Source: an uncultured Clostridia bacterium
Lineage (GTDB): Bacteria > Bacillota > Clostridia > UBA1381
Direction of reading: 5' to 3'
Assembly (NCBI GenBank): GCA_910585795.1
Contig: CAJUFV010000171.1
Location: forward strand, 1-64,000
DNA length: 64,000 nucleotides
In this document: positions 63,693-64,000 of the stretch, one piece after another
Layout: each line of letters starts with the position of its first letter
Position numbering within the stretch: the first letter of the stretch is position 1
Position numbers and translations under genes: made by a program
Notes under the pieces: model-generated
Database searches by the model: none
What the model was told of the DNA's origin: nothing
What the model saw: only the letters and a program-made list of their open reading frames with translations

Positions 63693-64000
63693 TTATTTTC
63701 TGTTATCCTCCCAGCCGAGATAGGTGGCTTCAAGTCTGTAGATAGGCATTCCGGCCTCTGAAAACCGCTGCTCATACTCCGTCATGACATTTCCTTCAAA
63801 ATCCGAATTATGAAGGTCAAGACTGATATTTTCCAGCTTATAATTTTCCTGAGCAAACGAATTCAGAGAAAAATCAAACAATGCCTTATTATCTGTTTTG
63901 AACCATATATAATCTCCCTGCGTCAGCACAGATTTATAGCGGTCAAGAAAACGCTTATGTGTAAGACGGCGTTTAGCCTGCTTTTTCTTTTTCCAAGGGT
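63693..64000 (-). CDS. trmB: tRNA (guanine-N7)-methyltransferase, C-terminal part
   Basis: The 3' end of a gene cut by the right edge of the window; about 102 codons are visible. The fragment begins PWKKKKQAKRRLTHKRFLD and continues LTQGDYIWFKTDNKALFDFS, typical of the C-terminal half of TrmB, which methylates G46 of tRNA. The terminal MTEYEQRFSEAGMPIYRLEA is also family-like. The 5' end and catalytic N-terminal half are outside. Confidence 0.88.
   Translation of the reverse strand, partial: PWKKKKQAKRRLTHKRFLDRYKSVLTQGDYIWFKTDNKALFDFSLNSFAQENYKLENISLDLHNSDFEGNVMTEYEQRFSEAGMPIYRLEATYLGWEDNRK

Overview
The window reads as a chromosomal segment of a low-GC anaerobic Firmicute, most likely class Clostridia. 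Supporting signs are the IreB-family gene, the GGGtGRT protein with its NifU-like partner, a PadR/DUF1700/DUF4097 operon, an ECF sigma/DUF4179 pair, purine synthesis with a split PurH, consensus sigma-A promoters, and GGAGG ribosome sites with some TTG/GTG starts. The genus cannot be fixed from the sequence alone.

Layout. 0.2-3.8 kb: ilvB-ilvN-ilvC branched-chain amino acid operon (minus). 4.3-6.1 kb: NifU-like scaffold plus GGGtGRT protein. 6.1-7.3 kb: DUF4234/SHOCT membrane protein. 7.6-11.7 kb: potABCD polyamine transporter whose PotD-like protein has an extra C-terminal membrane anchor. 11.8-15.1 kb: a DUF975-like membrane protein and a sugar kinase/AraD pair. 15.3-18.7 kb: alaS and a HIT protein. 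18.7-26.4 kb (minus): radical SAM protein, secreted proteins, DUF815 ATPase, Nudix hydrolase, methyltransferase and dCMP deaminase. 26.4-33.8 kb (minus): purine operon purE-(GNAT)-(small membrane protein)-purD-purM-purN-(broken gene)-purO-(membrane protein)-purH, in which the two activities of usual PurH are separate proteins. 47.3-53.3 kb (plus): M16 peptidase, IreB, purF, a PurF paralogue lacking the glutaminase cysteine, MATE exporter. 53.8-58.2 kb: ECF sigma factor with its membrane partner, tadA, PadR operon. 58.3-64 kb (minus): aroF-pheA, a beta-propeller-like protein, AlkD-like repair protein, putP, and the 3' end of trmB.

The most striking region is 33.84-47.2 kb, a very compact phage-derived element set between the purE promoter and the M16/purF region. 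One operon runs from terminase through portal, scaffold, capsid, head-tail connectors, tail tube, tail chaperones with an intact -1 slippery site, tape measure, distal tail, tail lysin/endopeptidase, holin and amidase, and ends at a strong terminator. It is driven by one consensus promoter whose spacer contains an operator, facing a LexA/CI-type self-cleaving repressor. I see no integrase, excisionase, replication, recombination or anti-repressor gene and no obvious att repeats. The small terminase lacks its DNA-binding half and the tape measure is short. Intact structural genes and regulation with no mobility genes is what a gene-transfer-agent-like or domesticated, SOS-inducible particle would look like. 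A decaying prophage or satellite is the alternative. This is my main candidate for something undescribed.
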